Assembly (NCBI RefSeq): GCF_014205135.1
Contig: NZ_JACHMY010000001.1
Span: 3,720,001 to 3,784,000 of the forward strand
Source of the DNA: Kribbella italica
Lineage (GTDB): Bacteria; Actinomycetota; Actinomycetes; Propionibacteriales; Kribbellaceae
Length of the DNA stretch: 64,000 bases
Direction of reading: 5' to 3'
Shown: positions 15,967-24,884 of the stretch, one piece after another
How positions within the stretch are numbered: the first letter of the stretch is position 1
Layout: each line of letters begins with the position of its first letter
Notes under the pieces: model-generated
What the model saw: the letters and a program-made list of their open reading frames with translations, nothing else
Told to the model about the DNA's origin: nothing
Database searches by the model: none
Position numbers and translations under genes: made by a program

Positions 15967-16125
15967 TCAGTTGAACAGCGCGGACAGGAACGTGATCACG
16001 CTCCCGAACGCATCACCGACGGCCGAGAACGCACCTCCTACGGCGTCCGCAGCACCCTCTGGCTGGGTGAACAGGTAGAACGCCGCAAAGGCGATGACCA
16101 GCCAGATCAGCAGCTTCTTCGGCAT
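15967..16125 (-). CDS. 52-residue single-pass membrane peptide
   Basis: The ORF reads MPKKLLIWLVIAFAAFYLF followed by TQPEGAADAVGGAFSAVGDA and an amphipathic C-terminal helix ending SALFN. ATG 16125 is preceded by GAGGAG. It has a Lys-Lys start, one membrane helix and an Ala/Gly-rich segment. Small proteins of this shape are common and conserved in actinomycetes, but I cannot name a function. It is too short for usual length cut-offs. A strong hairpin directly after the stop supports a real transcription unit. Confidence 0.75.
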   Translation of the reverse strand: MPKKLLIWLVIAFAAFYLFTQPEGAADAVGGAFSAVGDAFGSVITFLSALFN

Positions 16126-16717
16126 GTCACCACTCCTCGTTCGCAACCAATTCGGTCGACTGTGTTTCTATCACGGATAGTCACCATCTGTCACTGACTG
16201 AACACAGCCCACAGCATCCTGCTCACCAGCAACAAGTCCCATTGTGTTACGGATCGGGGGGCATGGCAGCCACCGGCGCGCCGCCGTGAGACGCAGATCG
16301 CTCACTGCACGGAAGCACCGGGTTACCTGCCCGTATTCGGATCTATCCAACCACATGGCACCGACACTGTGACACAGCGTCATCAACTGTCGCAGGGGTG
16401 GTTGCCTGTGGAGAACTTCGGCTGCTGCGGGGGGCCCGCTTGTACCCTCAACACGGAAGGAGCAGGGGGTGGGCGCTGGCGGCGGTCAGAGGGCGGATGT
16501 CAACTCGTCGACTGCCGAGCCGGGGCAGCGACGAACAGGGCGTCAGCGGGCCCGGCGTGCCAGGGGCGGGGGCAGTCACTTACCGAGCGTCAGTTCGCCG
16601 ACCGCCGAGCAGGGCGCGGACAGCGACGTACATAAGGCCCACAGGTCGGCCGCCGTAGGAGGGCGGGGCTGGCGGCGTACGGGCCCGGGGACTAGCGGCG
16701 TACGGCGCTCGCGCTTG
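16126..16717. other. Spacer with decayed copies of the meaB 3' end
   Basis: About 590 bp. From 16126 to about 16470 I see no gene; part of it presumably carries the promoter of the 52-residue peptide. At 16486-16527 and about 16590-16625 there are diverged copies of the last 40 bp of meaB (TCAGAGGGCGGA at 16486 equals 16718). The rest, to 16717, is GGCGTACGG-type low-complexity sequence. Confidence 0.55.
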
Positions 16718-17674
16718 TCAGAGGGCGGAGATCAGTTCGTCGGCTGCTGTGTACGGGTCGGTCGCGCCGGTCGCGACCTTGGCGGCGAGGACGTCGAGCC
16801 GGGCGTCGCCGTGCAGGTGCGCGAATCGTGAGCGCAGCGCGGTCATCGCGATCGCCTCGATCTCGTCCCGGGCCCGGCTGCGCCGCCGTTCCGCCAGTAC
16901 GCCGGACGCCCGCATCCACACCAGCCGGTCCTCGATCGCCGCGACCACCTCGTCGACGCCCTCGTTGCGGCTCGCGACGGTCTTCAGGATCGGCGGTGTC
17001 CACGCGTCGGCGTCGCGCTCGGCCAGGGCGAGCATCGCGCGCAGGTCGCGGGTCACGTTCTGTACGCCGTCGCGGTCGGCCTTGTTGACGACGTAGATGT
17101 CGCCGACCTCGAGGATGCCGGCCTTCGCCGCCTGGATCCCGTCGCCCATCCCGGGCGCGAGCAGGATCAGCGTGGTGTCGGCCATGCCGGCGATCTCGAC
17201 CTCGGACTGGCCCACGCCGACGGTCTCGACCAGCACGACGTCGAAGCCGGCCGCGTCGAGCACGCGCAGGGCCTGCGGCGTCGACCAGGCCAGCCCGCCG
17301 AGGTGCCCGCGCGACGCCATCGAGCGGATGAACACGCCGGAGTCCGTCGCGTGGTCCTGCATGCGGACCCGGTCGCCGAGCAAAGCCCCGCCGGAGAAGG
17401 GCGATGAGGGGTCGACGGCCAGTACGCCGACCCTTTTGCCGGTCGCCCGGTACGCGGAAACGAGCGCCGAGGTGGACGTCGACTTGCCGACCCCGGGCGA
17501 CCCGGTGATGCCGACGATGTGCGCCTGCCCCGCGTGCGGCGCGAGCGCGGCCATCACCTCGCGCAGCAACGGCGACTCGTCCTCGACCAGCGAGATGAGG
17601 CGCGCGACCGCGCGGGACTCACCGGCGCGGGCACGTTCGACCAGTTCGGCGACCGGCGGCGTACGTCGTGGCAT
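16718..17674 (-). CDS. meaB: MeaB/ArgK-type GTPase, acyl-CoA mutase chaperone
   Basis: 318 residues. Walker A GSPGVGKST at 58-66, LAVDPSSPFSGGALLGDR, VETVGVGQSEVEIAG (switch/Walker B region) and VVNKADRDG (the NKxD specificity motif) identify the MeaB GTPase. MeaB loads and protects the adenosylcobalamin of methylmalonyl-/isobutyryl-CoA mutases using GTP. It lies 0.5 kb downstream of the thiolase gene on the same strand and some 14 kb from icmA. ATG 17674. Confidence 0.95.
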   Translation of the reverse strand: MPRRTPPVAELVERARAGESRAVARLISLVEDESPLLREVMAALAPHAGQAHIVGITGSPGVGKSTSTSALVSAYRATGKRVGVLAVDPSSPFSGGALLGDRVRMQDHATDSGVFIRSMASRGHLGGLAWSTPQALRVLDAAGFDVVLVETVGVGQSEVEIAGMADTTLILLAPGMGDGIQAAKAGILEVGDIYVVNKADRDGVQNVTRDLRAMLALAERDADAWTPPILKTVASRNEGVDEVVAAIEDRLVWMRASGVLAERRRSRARDEIEAIAMTALRSRFAHLHGDARLDVLAAKVATGATDPYTAADELISAL

Positions 17675-18199
17675 CAGATCAGTATCGGCTGAGTCGGGAC
17701 CGGGCTCGGCATCCGGGTCGAAGCCGACGCCGGGATCGGCGCCCGGGCCGAGGCCGGAGCCATTGCGGGGATCGGCGCCCGGGCCGAGGCCGGAGCCATT
17801 GCGGGGATCCGCGCCTGGGTCGGTTCCGGTGCCCAGGCCGAGGCCGGAGCCGGCACGGGGATCCGCGCCCGCGTCGGAGGGTGAGTCGGTGCCTGCGTCG
17901 AGGCCGGAGCTCGTACGGGGAACGGGACCTGGGTCGGTGCCGGTGCGCAGGTTGAGGCCCGAGCCGGTACGGCGAACCGCGCCTGGGTCGGACCCGCTGC
18001 TAGTGCCGGGACGGGTGCCCAGGCCGAACGTCGAGTCGGCGCCATGACCGGCGACCAGGTCAACTGCGTAGGCACAGGAGCCGATGTGCAGGCAAGCGAA
18101 GGAGTCTCGGCTCGGCTTGGTGTGCAGGCCGAACGTCGAGCCGACGCCGGGGGCAGCGGCCTGGGTGGGGGCTGGGCCGGCGTCGGCATCAGGCTCGGG
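17675..18199. repeat. Low-complexity spacer with 36-bp repeats
   Basis: Units GGGATCGGCGCCCGGGCC... start at 17732, 17768 and 17804. The first two are identical over 36 bp and the rest decay. Further CGGAGCC and CAGGCCGAACGTCGAG copies extend to about 18160. Both strands are open: Ala/Pro-rich on minus, Pro/Gly/Arg-rich on plus. This is a result of the repeat composition and no gene is supported. Confidence 0.7.
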
Positions 18200-19414
18200 T
18201 CAGCTCTTTGCCGGGACTCGGAGGATGAGGGCGTCGCCCTGGCCGCCGCCGCCGCAGAGGGCGGCGGCGCCGGTGCCGCCGCCGCGGCGCTGGAGTTCCA
18301 GGGCCAGGTGGAGGACGAGGCGGGCGCCGGACATGCCGATCGGGTGGCCGAGGGCGATGGCGCCGCCGTTGACGTTGACCTTGTCGACGTCGACGTTCAG
18401 CTCACGGGCGCTGGCGATGCCGACCGCGGCGAACGCCTCGTTGATCTCGACCAGGTCCAGCGTTGCGGGGTCGATGCCCTGCTTCGTGCAGGCCTTGGCG
18501 ATCGCGTTGGCGGGCTGGCTCTGCAGCGACGAGTCCGGGCCGGCCACCGAGCCGTGGGCGCCGATCTCGGCGATCCAGGTCAGGCCGAGCTCCTTGGCCT
18601 TCTTCTTGCTCATCACGACGACCGCGCAGCCGCCGTCGGAGATCTGCGAGGCCGAACCGGCGGTGATCGTGCCGTTCTTGCCGAACGCCGGGCGCAGCCG
18701 GGCCAGCGTGTCGACCGTGGTGTCGCCGCGGATGCCTTCGTCGGTGTCGACGACCAGCGGGTCGCCCTTGCGCTGCGGGACCTCGACCGGGACGACCTCG
18801 TCGGCGAACACGCCGTTCTTCCAGCTCTCCGCGGCCAGCTGGTGCGACCGGGCGCTGAACTGGTCCTGCTCCTCGCGGGTCAGCTTCAGGCCCTCGTCGT
18901 TGGCCTGGTCGGTCAGCGCACCCATCGCCTGGTCGGTGAACGCGTCCCACAGTCCGTCGTACGCCATCGAGTCGACCAGCGTGGTGTCGCCGTACTTGAA
19001 GCCCTCGCGCGACTTCGGCAGCAGGTGCGGCGCGTTCGTCATCGACTCCATCCCGCCGGCCACCACCACGTCGTACTCGCCGGCCTTGATCAGTTGCGAG
19101 GCCAGGGCGATCGCGTTCAGGCCGGACAGACAGACCTTGTTGATGGTGATCGCGGGGACGTCCATCGGGATGCCGCCCTTGACCGCGGCCTGGCGCGCGG
19201 CGATCTGGCCGGCGCCGGCCTGCAGCACCTGGCCCATGATCACGTACTCGACCTGGTCGCCGGTGATGCCGGCCTTGTCCAGCGCGCCCTTGATCGCGAA
19301 CCCACCGAGCTCCGCTCCGGTGAAGCCCTTGAGGCCGCCCAGCAGCCGCCCGATCGGGGTCCGGGCTCCGGCGACGATGACGGTTTCGTTCTGCGAGCTG
19401 GTGGTGTCAGACAT
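18200..19414 (-). CDS. Acetyl-CoA C-acetyltransferase (thiolase)
   Basis: 404 residues from the ATG at 19414 (a GTG nine bases upstream is possible). Active-site Cys95 in [22 protein letters not shown] with the family His region, [17 protein letters not shown] and the second Cys in [11 protein letters not shown] are all present. It catalyses acetyl-CoA plus acetyl-CoA to acetoacetyl-CoA or the reverse, feeding crotonyl-CoA made for Ccr. It is transcribed toward meaB, an arrangement like the Streptomyces thiolase-meaB pair. Confidence 0.95.
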   Translation of the reverse strand: MSDTTSSQNETVIVAGARTPIGRLLGGLKGFTGAELGGFAIKGALDKAGITGDQVEYVIMGQVLQAGAGQIAARQAAVKGGIPMDVPAITINKVCLSGLNAIALASQLIKAGEYDVVVAGGMESMTNAPHLLPKSREGFKYGDTTLVDSMAYDGLWDAFTDQAMGALTDQANDEGLKLTREEQDQFSARSHQLAAESWKNGVFADEVVPVEVPQRKGDPLVVDTDEGIRGDTTVDTLARLRPAFGKNGTITAGSASQISDGGCAVVVMSKKKAKELGLTWIAEIGAHGSVAGPDSSLQSQPANAIAKACTKQGIDPATLDLVEINEAFAAVGIASARELNVDVDKVNVNGGAIALGHPIGMSGARLVLHLALELQRRGGGTGAAALCGGGGQGDALILRVPAKS

Positions 19415-19457
19415 GTTTGTCACGATACCTGCGACGGCACTGGTACGCCTGTGTCGA

Positions 19458-20834
19458 TCAGGTCACACGACGCCGGTACTTGCCGCTCGCCGTCGTCGGC
19501 AGTACGGCGGCGAATCGCAGTGTCCGTGGGACTTTCGCGCCGGTGAGTCGCGTGCGGGCCCAGGCGATCAGTTCGGCTTCCGTGAGTACGTCGTCAGGGT
19601 GCGAAGGAGTTCGGCGTACGACGGTCGCCTCGAGGCGGGCGCCGTACTCCTCGTCCGGTACGCCGTCGACGCGGGCCTCGGCGACGGCCGGGTGCTGCAG
19701 GAGGACGTTCTCGACCTCGGCGGGGAAGACGTTCTCGCCGCCGGTGACGACCATGTCGTCGGCGCGGCCGTCGACGAAGAACCGGCCCTGCGGGTCGCGG
19801 TGGCCGAGGTCGCCGGAGTCGCTCATGCCGCCGAGGCGGGCGCGACGCCCTCCCCCGCCGTACTGCTGGAACTCGAGGCGGCCGGAGATGCAGAGATGGC
19901 CGATCTCGCCGTCGTCGACCGGGCGTCCGTCGGCGTCGAGGACGGCGACCTTGACGCCTGCTGCGGGACGGCCGATGGTCCCTGGGGCCGCGCGGAGGTC
20001 GGCTGGGTCGGCGATGGTGGACCAGCCTTCTTCGCTGGAGCCGTAGAGGTTGAAAACGACGTCGCCGTACGTCGTGCGGAGGCGATCGGCGACGGACGGG
20101 TGGAGTTGGCCTGCGCCGCTGACCACTGCCGCGGGGTGGGCTCTGGTTTGTACCCGGGCGACCCGGGCCAGGACGGGCGGGACTCCGACAAGGAGACAGC
20201 CAGGGTTGTCGGTGATGAACTCGGCGACTGTTGGTGGGTTGAGCTTTCGCCACAGAACGACCGGGACGCCGAAGGCCAGGCCCAGGGCGAGGAAGCCCAG
20301 GCCGAAGCCGTGGAACATCGGGACGGTCAGGACTATCGGGCCGTGGATCGGCAGTGCGCCGAGGAGAGTCGCGATGGGGAGGGCTTGGGTGATGCGGACG
20401 CCGCCGCGTTCGACTTCTTTGGGGGTGCCGGTGCTGCCGGAGGTCAGGAGGATGATCTGGCCTCGTCGGCGGCTCGGCGTCGAGTGTTGACTGCTCTGCG
20501 GGGGTGGGGACTTGGAGGGTTCGTGGAGGACTACGTCTGCGCTCTGGCGGAGAGCTGCGGCGACGGCGACTACGAAGCTTCGGTGGTTGGGCTCCTGCAC
20601 GTCTACTCGAGTGGTCTGCAGGTCGGCGGTAGCTTCGTCGATCAAGTGGTTCAGGTCGGCGTACGTGAGCGGGCCGTCGTCGTCGATCAGGGCTGTCCCA
20701 TCAGGGTTCTTGAGGGCGGCGATGCTGATCAGCGCGCTCAAAGTGAGGCCCTCGGAGAAGAGTGTCCGGAGGACCCGAGGGCGCCAGAATGGGACGGCTC
20801 GCAGAAGGCGGAGCAGGCCTTTCAGCGTGACCAT
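19458..20834 (-). CDS. AMP-dependent acyl-CoA synthetase/ligase
   Basis: 458 residues. Adenylation motif [13 protein letters not shown] near residue 130, YGSSEEGW, the [20 protein letters not shown] hinge region and a C-terminal lysine motif TTASGKYRR. It is short for the class because the N-terminal subdomain is reduced. It should activate a carboxylic (fatty) acid with ATP and CoA. The start overlaps the upstream SDR gene by 13 bp, so the two are co-translated. The exact acid is unknown. Confidence 0.9.
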   Translation of the reverse strand: MVTLKGLLRLLRAVPFWRPRVLRTLFSEGLTLSALISIAALKNPDGTALIDDDGPLTYADLNHLIDEATADLQTTRVDVQEPNHRSFVVAVAAALRQSADVVLHEPSKSPPPQSSQHSTPSRRRGQIILLTSGSTGTPKEVERGGVRITQALPIATLLGALPIHGPIVLTVPMFHGFGLGFLALGLAFGVPVVLWRKLNPPTVAEFITDNPGCLLVGVPPVLARVARVQTRAHPAAVVSGAGQLHPSVADRLRTTYGDVVFNLYGSSEEGWSTIADPADLRAAPGTIGRPAAGVKVAVLDADGRPVDDGEIGHLCISGRLEFQQYGGGGRRARLGGMSDSGDLGHRDPQGRFFVDGRADDMVVTGGENVFPAEVENVLLQHPAVAEARVDGVPDEEYGARLEATVVRRTPSHPDDVLTEAELIAWARTRLTGAKVPRTLRFAAVLPTTASGKYRRRVT

Positions 20835-21667
20835 CGGAGCACCTGGGATTGGACGGCCTCATAGGGGCCTTGGGCAAGGGTTGTCAGGACAGCGGCGGGG
20901 CGCACCCACCAGGGGACGAGCAGGCGCGGTCGATGGACGAGCGCCCGGGCGATCACCTCCGCGGCGGCCTCGGCGGTGAGACCGGGCAGGCGAGGGCTGT
21001 ACGTCGGCGCGCTCATCGGCGTGTGCACCAACGGGAAATGGATCGACGTGACCACCACCCCGTCCCGCCGGATCTCCGGCGCGACGCAGCGCAGCCAGGT
21101 TTCGAAAGCGGCCTTCGACGCGCTGTACGCGGCCCAGTGGGCGACCGGCAGGTCGACGTTCAGGCTGCTCACGTTGACGATGTGGCCGGTTCCGCGCGCT
21201 CGCATCCCGGGCAGCAGGCCGGACAGGAGGCGCGCTGGGCCGAGGTAGTTGACCCCGTCGGTCCGCGTCACGTCGTGGAAGCGCCCCTCGGTCGCGGTCA
21301 GCGAGCGCCGGATCGACTTGCCCGCGTTGCTGATCACCGCATCCACCCGCCCGTGATCGGCGAGCACCTCCGCGACCAGGCGGTCGACCGCGTCGGGATC
21401 CGTCAGGTCCACGCCGTACGGCGTCGCGCGGCCGCCCGTCGCGGTGATCCGATCCGCCAACTCCTGCAGGCGATCCAGGCGCCTGGCCGTGAGCAGGACG
21501 TGCGCGCCGGCGCGGGCCAGCAGTTCCGCCGTACGGGCTCCGATGCCTGACGAGGCTCCGGTGACGAGCACGACGCGGCCGTCGACGGCGGCTTCGAGCC
21601 GAGCTGGTGCGGCCCGGGACCAGGACGGGCCGAGCACCAGCCGGTAGATGTCGTGCGTCACACTCAT
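20822..21667 (-). CDS. SDR family NAD(P)-dependent oxidoreductase
   Basis: 281 residues from ATG 21667; ATG 21706 would add 13 residues but leave only 29 bp to the divergent epimerase gene. Cofactor motif VLVTGASSGIGARTAELLAR, NAG in VISNAGKSIRR, catalytic Ser (NVSSLNVD) and YSASK (AAYSASKAAFE). The C-terminal part (RPRLLVPWWVRPAAVL) is hydrophobic and may touch the membrane. It overlaps the acyl-CoA synthetase gene, which suggests joint action on a lipid or fatty-acid substrate. Confidence 0.9.
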   Translation of the reverse strand: MSVTHDIYRLVLGPSWSRAAPARLEAAVDGRVVLVTGASSGIGARTAELLARAGAHVLLTARRLDRLQELADRITATGGRATPYGVDLTDPDAVDRLVAEVLADHGRVDAVISNAGKSIRRSLTATEGRFHDVTRTDGVNYLGPARLLSGLLPGMRARGTGHIVNVSSLNVDLPVAHWAAYSASKAAFETWLRCVAPEIRRDGVVVTSIHFPLVHTPMSAPTYSPRLPGLTAEAAAEVIARALVHRPRLLVPWWVRPAAVLTTLAQGPYEAVQSQVLRWSR

Positions 21668-21735
21668 CGAGTCGTCCAGTGTCGCATCCGCCACAGACAT
21701 TGGCATCCGGCGCCACGGCAGGCCATCTTGGTCAG

Positions 21736-22176
21736 ATGGAGCCCGTGACCAAGACTCTGTTCGACGCGATCGACCACGTGGGCGTCGCCGTCGCCGACTT
21801 CGACGAGGCCGTCCGGTTCTACGCCGAGACCTTCGGCATGACGGTCGCGCACGAGGAGATCAACGAGGAGCAGGGCGTGCGCGAGGCGATGCTCTCGGTC
21901 GGCGACTCCGGTTCGTCGATCCAGTTGCTCGCACCGCTGTCGGACAGCTCGCCGATCGCGAAGTTCCTGGACCGCAACGGGCCTGGCATCCAGCAACTGG
22001 CCTACCGCGTCGGCAACCTGGACGAGGTCTCGGCGATCCTTCGCGAGCGCGGCGCCCAGCTCCTGTACGACGAACCCCGCCGCGGCACCGCCGGTTCCCG
22101 GGTCAACTTCATCCACCCGAAGTCCGCCGGCGGCATCCTCGTCGAACTGGTCGAGCCTGTCGACGCGCACCACTGA
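21736..22176 (+). CDS. mce: Methylmalonyl-CoA/ethylmalonyl-CoA epimerase
   Basis: 146 residues, VOC fold: DAIDHVGVAVADFDEAVRFY at the N-terminus, VGDSGSSIQLLAPL, GIQQLAYRVGNLDEVSAIL and HPKSAGGILVELVEP. The metal ligands His (DHVG), Gln/Glu and Glu (LVELVE) are in place. It interconverts the 2R and 2S forms of methylmalonyl-CoA, linking Ccr/propionyl-CoA metabolism to mutase and polyketide precursors. ATG 21736. The stop codon lies within the left arm of an inverted-repeat element. Divergent from the SDR gene. Confidence 0.93.
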   Translation: MEPVTKTLFDAIDHVGVAVADFDEAVRFYAETFGMTVAHEEINEEQGVREAMLSVGDSGSSIQLLAPLSDSSPIAKFLDRNGPGIQQLAYRVGNLDEVSAILRERGAQLLYDEPRRGTAGSRVNFIHPKSAGGILVELVEPVDAHH

Positions 22177-22253
22177 TCAACCCGCCGCGCCCGGCCCGGA
22201 ACGGCAGCCTGCCGGCGAGAGCGCCTGCCCGCGGCGCGGCTTGATCAGTGGTG
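22168..22253. repeat. Inverted-repeat element, CCACTGATCAA family, copy 2
   Basis: Perfect 13-bp arms, CACCACTGATCAA at 22168-22180 and TTGATCAGTGGTG at 22241-22253. The interior is GC-rich. The left arm overlaps the mce stop codon. It shares arms and size with copy 1 at 4984-5065 and may act as a terminator or as an RNA-processing hairpin. Confidence 0.75.
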
Positions 22254-22261
22254 CGGACGCC

Positions 22262-22347
22262 CATCACTCACCAACCTCGCCCCGCGGGCCGGAACGGCGG
22301 ACCTCCACGCGGGAGCGCCTGCCCGCGCAGTGGCTTACTGAGTGCTG
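22262..22347. repeat. Degenerate tandem copy of the same inverted-repeat element
   Basis: The order of blocks in copy 2 is repeated with changes: CATCACTCACCAAC at the left, CGGGCCGGAACGGC in the middle, GGGAGCGCCTGCCCGCG and TTACTGAGTGCTG at the right. The arms still pair partly (CACTCA with TGAGTG). The rest of the gap to 22454 has no gene. Confidence 0.55.
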
Positions 22348-22454
22348 CGTGTTCGCTGACTCAAACGTTTCTGTTTGTTGACTGTGGGTGAAGTTCTGTC
22401 CAAGACGCGCGGCTCGCGGTCACAACCCGTGAGTACGGGGCTAATCTGGATGAC

Positions 22455-23363
22455 GTGCTGAGGGACAGCGCTCCGGATCGTCATCACCCCGTCGCATCGG
22501 GGTTCCGGCACGACGCCTTCGTCTACACCGATGAGGAGGACTTCGTCCGGCAGACCGTCGCGTTCGTGGACGACGGACTGCACGTCGGCGAGACCGTGGT
22601 CGCCGTACTCCCGGAGGACCGCAACAGCCTGCTGCGCAAGGCGTTGGACGGCGTCGCCGACCAGGTGACCTTCCTCGACATGCGCCAGGTCGGCCGTAAC
22701 CCGGCGCGGATCATCCCGCTCTGGCGCCGGCTGCTCGACCAGGCGCCCGGCCTCCCGCTGCGCGCTCTCGGCGAACCGGCGTACGTCGGACGGTCACGGG
22801 CCGAGCTGGAGGAGACCGCGCTGCACGAGTACCTGCTGGGCGTGGCCTTCACCGGGTTCGCCGGCCGGTTCCAGCTGCGCTGCCCGTACTCGGCCGAGCT
22901 CGGAGTCGATCCCACCGGCCTGCACCCCGACCAGCCGGAGGACGATGCCGACGCGACCTTCCGGCGCCCGCTGCCCGCCGTACCGGTGGATGCCGAGCGG
23001 CAGGAGTTCGGCATGGGCGACCTCAACGCCGTACGGCGTCGCGTGAACGCCGCGGCCCGGTCGCTGGGGCTGAGCGACGACCGGATCGACGATCTCGAAC
23101 TGGCGCTGCACGAGATCTGTACGAACAGCGTCCGCTTCGGCGGCGGCCGCGGCACGCTGTCGTGGTGGACCGCCGACGGTCATCTGGTCTGCGACGTCGC
23201 CGACGGCGGCCGGATCGACGACCTGCTGATCGGCAGGGTGCTGCCGCCGGTCGACGGGCTCGGCGGGCGCGGGGTCTGGCTGGCGAACCAGCTGTGCGAC
23301 CTGGTCCAGGTCCGGTCGGGCGCGACGGGCACGCAGGTCCGGCTGCACACGCGGGCCCACTGA
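22455..23363 (+). CDS. MEDS-domain anti-sigma factor/ATP-binding regulator (RsbA-like)
   Basis: 302 residues. Residues 15-165 match a MEDS sensor domain (HDAFVYTDEEDFVRQTVAFV, VVAVLPEDRN, EYLLGVAFTG). Residues 195-300 are a GHKL/HATPase_c domain with N-box LALHEICTNSVRFG and G-box DVADGGR / GLGGRGVWLANQLCD. The phospho-acceptor His region of true kinases is absent, so it probably acts as a serine kinase or anti-sigma partner in SigB-like stress signalling. GTG at 22455. Confidence 0.88.
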   Translation: MLRDSAPDRHHPVASGFRHDAFVYTDEEDFVRQTVAFVDDGLHVGETVVAVLPEDRNSLLRKALDGVADQVTFLDMRQVGRNPARIIPLWRRLLDQAPGLPLRALGEPAYVGRSRAELEETALHEYLLGVAFTGFAGRFQLRCPYSAELGVDPTGLHPDQPEDDADATFRRPLPAVPVDAERQEFGMGDLNAVRRRVNAAARSLGLSDDRIDDLELALHEICTNSVRFGGGRGTLSWWTADGHLVCDVADGGRIDDLLIGRVLPPVDGLGGRGVWLANQLCDLVQVRSGATGTQVRLHTRAH

Positions 23364-23378
23364 CGCCGTACCGGGCTT

Positions 23379-23404
23379 TGACATCGAAGGCCTGACATCG
23401 AAGG
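23379..23404. promoter_or_regulatory. Direct repeat upstream of ccr
   Basis: TGACATCGAAGG occurs at 23379-23390 and 23393-23404, a 14-bp period, about 150 bp before the ccr start. A possible promoter (TGTCAC, 18 bp, CATACT) lies closer to ccr, around 23476-23505. Regulator binding is conjecture. Confidence 0.3.
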
Positions 23405-23551
23405 ACAGCGCGTCGATAAGACCACTGCGACCGGTGGACTGGAAAAGTGATGGTGGTCTCACCGGGCGCGAACTGTGTCACGCAGCACAGCGACCCGGGC
23501 ATACTCGACGGTAAGTTCCGCTCACCCGACCGCCGCTCCAGGAGGTATGAC

Positions 23552-24883
23552 GTGAAGCAGATCCTCGACGCGATCCTTGCCGGCGACAGTGCTGCCGTTG
23601 GTGGGCTGGACGTTCCGGACCACTACCGGGGCATCACCGTGCACGCCGACGAGACCGGCATCTTCGAGGGCCTGGAGACGAAGGAGAAGGACCCGCGCAA
23701 GAGCCTGCACCTGGACGACGTACCGACTCCGGAGCTCGGCCCCGGTGAGGCGCTGGTCGCGGTGATGGCGAGCGCGATCAACTACAACACGGTTTGGACG
23801 TCGATCTTCGAGCCGGTCTCGACGTTCTCGTTCCTCAAGCGGTACGGCAAGCTCTCGCCGCTGACCGCGCGGCACGACCTGCCGTACCACGTGGTCGGCT
23901 CCGACCTGGCCGGCGTCGTCCTGCGCACCGGTCCCGGCGTCAACGCCTGGAAGCCCGGCGACGAGGTCGTCGCGCACTGCCTGTCGGTCGAGCTGGAGTC
24001 CCCCGACGGCCACAACGACACGATGCTCGACTCGGAACAACGCATCTGGGGCTTCGAGACGAACTTCGGCGGGCTGGCGGAGATCGCGCTGGTCAAGTCG
24101 AACCAGCTGATGCCGAAGCCCGCCCACCTGACCTGGGAAGAAGCTGCGTCGCCGGGGCTGGTGAACAGTACGGCGTACCGGCAGCTCGTCTCGGCCAACG
24201 GCGCGAACATGAAGCAGGGCGACGTCGTCCTGGTCTGGGGTGCTTCGGGTGGCCTCGGGTCCTATGCCACGCAGTTCGCCCTGAATGGCGGGGCGATCCC
24301 GGTGTGCGTGGTGTCGTCGCCCGAGAAGGCGGAGATCTGCCGGGCGATGGGCGCGGAGCTGATCATCGACCGCAACGCCGAGGGGTACCGCTTCTGGTCG
24401 GACCCGACGACGCAGGACCCGAAGGAGTGGAAGCGGTTCGGCGCCCGGATCCGGGAACTGACCGGCGGCGACGATCCCGACATCGTCTTCGAGCACCCCG
24501 GCCGCGAGACCTTCGGTGCGTCGACGTACGTCGCCCGCCGCGGCGGCACGATCGTCACCTGCGCGTCGACCTCGGGCTACATGCACGAGTACGACAACCG
24601 GTACCTGTGGATGAACCTGAAGCGCATCATCGGCTCCCACTTCGCCAACTACCGCGAGGCCTGGGAGGCGAACCGGCTGATCGCGAAGGGGATGGTCCAT
24701 CCGACGCTGAGCCGGGTGTATGCGCTGGAGGAGACCGCGCAGGCGGCGTACGACGTGCATCGGAACCTGCACCAGGGCAAGGTCGGAGTGCTGACGCTGG
24801 CGCCTTCGGAGGGGCTGGGTGTGCGGGACGAGGATCTGCGCGCGCAGCACCTGGAGGCGATCAACCGGTTCCGGGACAAGTAG
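23552..24883 (+). CDS. ccr: Crotonyl-CoA carboxylase/reductase
   Basis: 443 residues, the family's length, starting at GTG 23552 with AGGAGG at 23540-23545. It is a medium-chain reductase with NADPH loop VVLVWGASGGLGSYATQ. The four CO2-positioning residues known from the Kitasatospora enzyme (Asn81, Phe170, Glu171, His365) are found as Asn79, Phe168, Glu169 and His363 with a constant offset of two. It converts crotonyl-CoA, CO2 and NADPH to ethylmalonyl-CoA, supplying polyketide extender units or acetate assimilation. Confidence 0.97.
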   Translation: MKQILDAILAGDSAAVGGLDVPDHYRGITVHADETGIFEGLETKEKDPRKSLHLDDVPTPELGPGEALVAVMASAINYNTVWTSIFEPVSTFSFLKRYGKLSPLTARHDLPYHVVGSDLAGVVLRTGPGVNAWKPGDEVVAHCLSVELESPDGHNDTMLDSEQRIWGFETNFGGLAEIALVKSNQLMPKPAHLTWEEAASPGLVNSTAYRQLVSANGANMKQGDVVLVWGASGGLGSYATQFALNGGAIPVCVVSSPEKAEICRAMGAELIIDRNAEGYRFWSDPTTQDPKEWKRFGARIRELTGGDDPDIVFEHPGRETFGASTYVARRGGTIVTCASTSGYMHEYDNRYLWMNLKRIIGSHFANYREAWEANRLIAKGMVHPTLSRVYALEETAQAAYDVHRNLHQGKVGVLTLAPSEGLGVRDEDLRAQHLEAINRFRDK

Positions 24884-24884
24884 G

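Noticed and set aside
17675..18189. Ala/Pro-rich minus-strand ORF of 171 codons
   Set aside because: Composition follows the 36-bp DNA repeats; both strands are equally open and no signal peptide or domain is present.
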